A stretch of 64,000 nucleotides of DNA from Aquibium carbonis (GTDB lineage: Bacteria > Pseudomonadota > Alphaproteobacteria > Rhizobiales > Rhizobiaceae), in assembly GCF_003970795.1 (NCBI RefSeq), contig NZ_RWKW01000026.1:27618-91617 (forward strand). Direction: 5' to 3'. Both the position numbers and the translations under genes were made by a program. The stretch's first letter is position 1, and every line of letters starts with the position of its first letter. A model generated the notes under the pieces. The model made no database searches. It was not told the origin of the DNA and worked only from the letters and a program-made list of their open reading frames with translations. This document shows, piece after piece, positions 62,547 through 64,000 of the stretch.

Positions 62547-62913
62547 CGCCAGGGCAATGTCCGATCGGATTGGGCCGCGACGCCGCATGCAGACGACGGC
62601 AAGGTAGAGGGCGCAGATGACGCGGAAAAGAGCGAAGGGCCGCTTTTTTCGCGCTGATGCTCCAGGAGCGAACCGTCCGGTTTGGCGACAAACCCGCCGC
62701 CACCGACAAGCGCAGCTTCGAGGACACGATCCGAGCCCGGGTCAGCGCGGACGGGATCGCCCATGATCGGCTGGATTGTCACGATCATGCCGGTCATCGA
62801 TCTAAGGCATATTCGGGGCGCGACCCGTCACCGGGCCGTGCCGCTCTCGTCAGATACCAGATCAAAGACAGCGAGCAACAAAGCCCGGATCGGCCGGAAA
62901 CCGGCCGGCGCCG
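62547..62913. other. Gene-free leader of the second polysaccharide operon
   Basis: 367 bases between the FecR-like gene and the phosphatase gene, both on the minus strand. No reading frame looks protein-like; one minus-strand frame (62543-62797) overlaps the phosphatase ATG but has no ribosome-binding site and poor composition. The stretch should contain the operon promoter. An AAAAGAGCG/CGCTTTTTT stem (62627-62650) lies about 80 nt before the phosphatase start. A CGGCCGG/CCGGCCG stem lies just after the FecR-like stop. Confidence 0.5.
62891..62907 (-). terminator. Hairpin after the FecR-like gene
   Basis: CGGCCGG (62891-62897) and CCGGCCG (62901-62907) pair around AAA (TTT in the transcript), a few bases past the minus-strand stop at 62914. 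No clear U-run follows, so a Rho-independent terminator is only possible. Confidence 0.45.
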
Positions 62914-63381
62914 TCATTGAACGCTGACGGGCGGCGGCGTGTCATCGTCCTGGCTGAACAAGATGGCGCCGCCGACCACCAGCAACGCTCCCCCCGTGAC
63001 GCCCAGCGCGGTACCGACATTGCTGGAGGCCGTCGTCTGCGCGGTGTCGACCGCTGCGCAGAGGGACCCGTTGGACGAGATCAGCGTCAGGGACGAGTTG
63101 GCGCCGAGCGCGATGTCGCAGCTGTTCCCCAGGCGCACATTCGCCGACCCACGACCAACGATGATACGGGTGCCCTGCGCGACCTCCGTCCCACCCGTCG
63201 CGCGGGCGAAGTTGGTGGACTGCGCAATGCGAACGTCGCCGGATGCATTGAGAATGCGACCGACGGCGCCTTCGGACAAGGGAACCCGGCAAGTGCATTC
63301 CTGCGCCCAGGCAGAGCCGCCGACAGTGACCAATCCGACTGCCAGGACCGCAGTGCGAATGTTTGCGATGATGCGCATCAT
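62914..63381 (-). CDS. FecR-like exported protein with C-terminal membrane segment
   Basis: 155 residues. A signal peptide (cleavage after SAWA) precedes ECTCRVPLSEGAVGRIL, and a short FecR-like beta domain follows (ASGDVRIAQSTNFARA, VAQGTRIIVGRGSANVRLGNSCDIALG). A hydrophobic helix (VGTALGVTGGALLVVGGAIL) and a proline-rich end (DDDTPPPVSVQ) complete it. Four cysteines suggest disulfides. FecR-type domains of this single-unit kind occur near exopolysaccharide genes in rhizobia, but their role is unknown. It probably stays in the inner membrane with its domain in the periplasm. Confidence 0.72.
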   Translation of the reverse strand: MMRIIANIRTAVLAVGLVTVGGSAWAQECTCRVPLSEGAVGRILNASGDVRIAQSTNFARATGGTEVAQGTRIIVGRGSANVRLGNSCDIALGANSSLTLISSNGSLCAAVDTAQTTASSNVGTALGVTGGALLVVGGAILFSQDDDTPPPVSVQ

Positions 63382-64000
63382 TTCCCTCTATGGAATACCG
63401 CCCAAACCTTTGGAGTGACAACTAACACACGCCCCCACCCCATTCAACCAGGAAGGGACCAGGCAGGATCAAATAACATTTAGCCGGGAGATACAAGGCG
63501 CGATCGAAAAGCCAGCTGGATCGACAATACGAAACAAAAAACAAGCACTTCCAAATATAAAAACGGAAATGACCAAGAGTCAAAGCCATCGAAAAGCGCC
63601 AGCTTACTTGTAAAAGTATCAAAAGTTAAAAAGATTTTAAACCACAGCAAGCCGGTATCGGAAATCGGGGCCGAAACAAAATCATGTGCTCAAGGAAAGA
63701 AAGTGTTGTTTCCCGACGCAGCCACTACACAACGGATCGATCCCGGCCAATGGAGTCAAGGACGACGGGTCTCAGGCGTAATATCACATATGCGATGCGG
63801 ATAATTCTATATCGCAGGAGATGACCGGGAGAGGGCCGGCCCTTTCTCAGCCGTGGCAGAGAAACGCCAGCATGGAGGGGGAACAATTGCTGCACCGCAA
63901 CGCAGACGACTAACCGGACGAGGATTAACCACACGGACTTGCCAGGAAACGCCCAAGCGCGCTGCCGCGAATCAGGAGACGCTTCGGCAAAGCCTCACGA
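63382..64000. other. Long AT-richer gene-free stretch at the right edge
   Basis: 619 bases without a convincing gene. The part from about 63470 to 63680 is clearly richer in A and T than the rest of the window, with runs of A on the plus strand. Two minus-strand frames (63422-63622, 63725-63934) have unusual composition and no ribosome-binding site, so I do not call them. It may hold the promoter of the FecR-like gene, the promoter of a gene beyond the window, or an unrecognised small RNA. Confidence 0.45.

Noticed and set aside
62543..62797. An 84-codon minus-strand frame whose TGA overlaps the phosphatase ATG
   Set aside because: The ATGA overlap is suggestive, but there is no ribosome-binding site, the composition is not protein-like and I recognise no family.
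63725..63934. Minus-strand 69-codon frame near the right edge (and 63422-63622)
   Set aside because: No ribosome-binding site and odd composition; not distinguishable from chance open frames.

Overview
The window looks like a chromosomal stretch of a GC-rich alphaproteobacterium of the Hyphomicrobiales (Rhizobiales), most like the Mesorhizobium/Phyllobacteriaceae group. That placement rests on the zwf-pgl-edd Entner-Doudoroff operon, on small membrane families typical of rhizobia, on an FNR/FixK-type box, and on codon choice. It is inference from gene content, with no database search. I see about 56 protein genes packed densely on both strands, many with ATGA, TGATG or TTGA overlaps. I see no tRNA, rRNA, CRISPR array, classical insertion sequence or prophage.

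Layout. 0.3-9.4 kb: a receiver-like protein, then a putative polyamine/amine catabolism set (glutamine-synthetase-like ligase, FAD amine oxidase, and further on an aldehyde dehydrogenase). Mixed in are a winged-helix protein, a DUF2189 membrane protein behind an FNR/FixK box, an SLC13/TrkA-C transporter and an SDR. Between the ligase and the oxidase sits a small cassette: a four-helix-bundle (S23/IVS-type) gene bracketed by inverted arrays of an 8-bp repeat. 9.6-13.6 kb: zwf-pgl-edd. 13.7-15.9 kb: a tiny lipoprotein, an AraC/GlxA regulator and folD. 15.9-25.9 kb: first exopolysaccharide cluster (Wzz/GumC-type protein with a long Pro/Tyr/Gln-rich tail, flippase, three glycosyltransferases plus a DUF6492-like protein, Wzy/ligase). 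26-37.6 kb: housekeeping and mixed metabolism (proC, a homoserine-dehydrogenase-like/SAF protein, an Ldh2-type dehydrogenase, AbrB-type permease, histone-deacetylase-like amidohydrolase, MATE pump, pyrD, DUF952, thioesterase, a lone DnaB-type ATPase). 37.8-42.0 kb: a CrbS/CrbR-like pair, i.e. a sodium-solute-symporter/histidine-kinase fusion facing a LuxR-type regulator. 42.2-46.0 kb: mscL, an aminotransferase whose start codon lies in a 20-bp perfect palindrome, galE, DUF1622 and a small exported protein. 46.1-56.0 kb: a catabolic locus on two divergent arms, one with a CUT2-type ABC transporter and a hydantoinase/oxoprolinase pair, the other with a GntR regulator, an M24 peptidase and a GAF protein. 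56.1-62.5 kb: second polysaccharide operon (PHP tyrosine phosphatase, Wza, Wzc-type tyrosine kinase, TPR protein, Wzy). 62.9-64.0 kb: a FecR-like exported protein and a long, comparatively AT-rich gene-free stretch.

How the genes work together. The ED operon feeds sugar acids into central metabolism. The two polysaccharide clusters together supply assembly, export, polymerisation and phospho-regulation. The ABC/hydantoinase/peptidase locus probably imports and opens a cyclic amide or small peptide-like compound under GntR control. The most unusual object is the four-helix-bundle cassette at 2185-2652. In the sense transcript its two arrays can form 37 consecutive base pairs that enclose the gene from the base before the start codon to 24 nt after the stop. 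This recalls the stem-enclosed S23 genes found as intervening sequences in 23S rRNA.
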